The position numbers and the translations under genes were made by a program. The notes beneath the pieces are model-generated. The model was given only the letters and a program-made list of their open reading frames with translations. It was not told the DNA's origin and ran no database searches. Of a stretch of 64,000 bases of DNA, positions 62,527 through 64,000 are shown in pieces; positions within the stretch are counted from its first letter, which is position 1; every line of letters starts with the position of its first letter. The stretch covers positions 375,519 to 439,518 of the forward strand of contig NW_019774781.1 in assembly GCF_001039355.2 (NCBI RefSeq), read 5' to 3'. Source of the DNA: Lingula anatina. Its lineage: Eukaryota > Brachiopoda > Lingulata > Lingulida > Lingulidae.

Positions 62527-63074
62527 GACACGAATTTTGAACCTATCAGTTCTGATGTGTCCGTGCACGAACATAACCGTAGTTTGTCCCCACAGCGACA
62601 AAAGAAACCAAGAAAATAATGGCGAATTGCAGGAAAGGGGAGAGTCGAGAGCAGGGGTGGGTTGGGGGGGGGGGGGTTGGGGGTTGTAGGTGACCTTTGC
62701 TCCAGGAGGAGCAGTTGGATCAAAGCAAGTAAATAATGACGTATAAATATTAACTGGAAGTAAAATAATCGAATTTACGATTGGCAAATATCCTGAGTTA
62801 ACCAGATTACCAGCAGAAATTGACTTCTATTAGCAGTTGTCAGAGCACGCCCCGAGTTGAGTTTACAGTGATATTCAGGGTCTCTACGACTCATTATGAC
62901 GAGAAATGACATAACATTAAAACAATTCACGAACTACGTGGGATTAAAAAATTCATTCGGGGTGCGTTTTTCAAACCATAGCAAAAAAGTAAAACTGACA
63001 TTCGAGAAGTACCGAAAAAGAAATTAAGAGCGTTAGTTTGAACTGATTCCCCTCGAAGGTAGGCCTAACCCTTC

Positions 63075-63231
63075 TTGTGCGTTCGGTCGCACTCAAAATG
63101 AAGTGAAAATTCAAAAAGCTTCCAAAAGCCGAGTGCACACACAAGTTATTCATCCACTAGCTGGCGAGAGTCCACTCGGAGTTGGATCGGTCTACGCAAA
63201 ACGATAGTCACTTTGGGAATGCGCCCTAAGC
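63075..63231. mobile_element. Partial CATTCCCA-family MITE
   Basis: The right end reads GAGAGTCCACTCGGAGTTGG, a TCGGTCTACG block and GGGAATGCGCCCT, like the right ends of the other copies. The left end is not recognisable. Confidence 0.5.
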
Positions 63232-63828
63232 ATTTGCTATGACAGAGCAAGTGGCTGAGTAGACTGTTGATATTAACTGTGAAAACCTTTACAATGTCCC
63301 CTCACCTCTGTCTTTGATAGACTGGAACTAAAACGGTTAAATTACCCCTAATTTATAAAGGTAGATAAAATATTTTATTTGGAACTATATAGAGGGATAT
63401 ATAATCGGTTCCGGGAAATAAACAAAAGTCTTTGATTTCCAAAAAAGTTTTACTCCCTCTTCGGGGTTCTTCCCGTCTTTCTGACCACCAGGAATCATCT
63501 TGTATTATGTCTACGCTATGCAATGCCTATACCTGTATAATATCGAATCTCTCCTGCCCTCTGATAACCACATTAAATATGGCCTGGCCTCACTCGATAA
63601 GGCAGAGGCACGCGCCGTCATGCTTGGGCGACGCATCACTGCATCAACTCTGTCCTAGTCTCACGTGATGAGGCTTCCGTCAAACACGCTTAGCTTTTCG
63701 CGATAAAAATAACCGCTGAAATAGCGTTCTAGGCTGTTCATGAATACTATATATGTCGCATATATAAAATACGGCAGCCATTTTTTTTCAAATGACGAGA
63801 AAGATATTTGTCTTATTACTGCTTGCCA

Positions 63829-63832
<4 letters not shown>

Positions 63833-63880
<48 letters not shown>

Positions 63881-63881
63881 G
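63833..63881. repeat. (TTA)n microsatellite
   Basis: About 16 TTA units near the window end. The rest of 62.5-64 kb shows no gene that I can support. Confidence 0.95.
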
Positions 63882-64000
63882 TGTGGAAAACGCACCGAGA
63901 TCAAAGCTGCGTTGTGGTAGTTGTTACGGCATTGCAAATCAGACAGTAAAGCACATCTCTATTTGCCTGTTCAGTGTTTCCCTACCGTCTTGCTCTATCC

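Noticed and set aside
1-64000. CRISPR arrays, operons, tRNA and rRNA genes
   Set aside because: The regular repeats seen are microsatellites and MITEs. No tRNA B-box-like hairpin or rRNA core was recognised, and the DNA is eukaryotic with introns.

Overview
The window is nuclear DNA of an animal. It shows small GT-AG exons in introns of a few hundred bases to about 1 kb, AT-rich non-coding DNA, many microsatellites, dense short inverted-repeat (MITE-like) elements and near-identical segment copies that look like unmerged haplotypes. The proteins (mitochondrial EF-G, profilin, an ankyrin/SOCS-box protein) are metazoan. The overall look fits a highly heterozygous marine invertebrate such as a lophotrochozoan or early deuterostome, but nothing here fixes the phylum.

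Layout. (1) 77-17645, + strand: a long multi-exon coiled-coil protein gene whose 5' end lies outside the window, with a 3' UTR to about 19.56 kb. I do not recognise the family. Its intron 9796-14237 is a poorly explained stretch. (2) 20880-22486 and 23751-25336, - strand: two nearly identical two-exon ASB-type genes, copies separated by a single N at 23462. (3) 27681-28830, + strand: a small two-exon gene for a 67-residue secreted peptide with 8 cysteines in the mature part, with a TATA-like box, signal peptide, 3' UTR intron and AATAAA. It is the best candidate for something undescribed. (4) 30275-31043: a large inverted repeat with arms of about 250 bp. (5) 31585-49738, + strand: GFM1, mitochondrial elongation factor G, with 19 distinct coding exons giving a predicted 753 aa. 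Exons 2-6 and exons 11-12 each appear twice in the assembly, each pair split by a single N. (6) 55267-58090, + strand: profilin, 3 coding exons, 125 aa. (7) 58.1-64 kb: intergenic DNA with a 628-bp gap and MITEs, no convincing gene.

Two themes cut across the window. First, isolated single N characters (23462, 32545, 35184, 43126, 56091) sit at the edges of duplicated blocks. The GFM1 copies cannot both be used in one reading frame, so at least those duplications look like assembly joins of overlapping or allelic contigs. Second, several families of foldback MITEs are recognisable, including a hAT-like one with an exact 8-bp target duplication, a TTAA-flanked one, and an AGATCGATCTA-type family inserted inside another family more than once.

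Functionally the genes are independent eukaryotic units: mitochondrial translation (GFM1), actin dynamics (profilin), probable ubiquitin-ligase substrate recognition (ASB), a secreted peptide, and an unknown coiled-coil protein. There is no operon-like arrangement.
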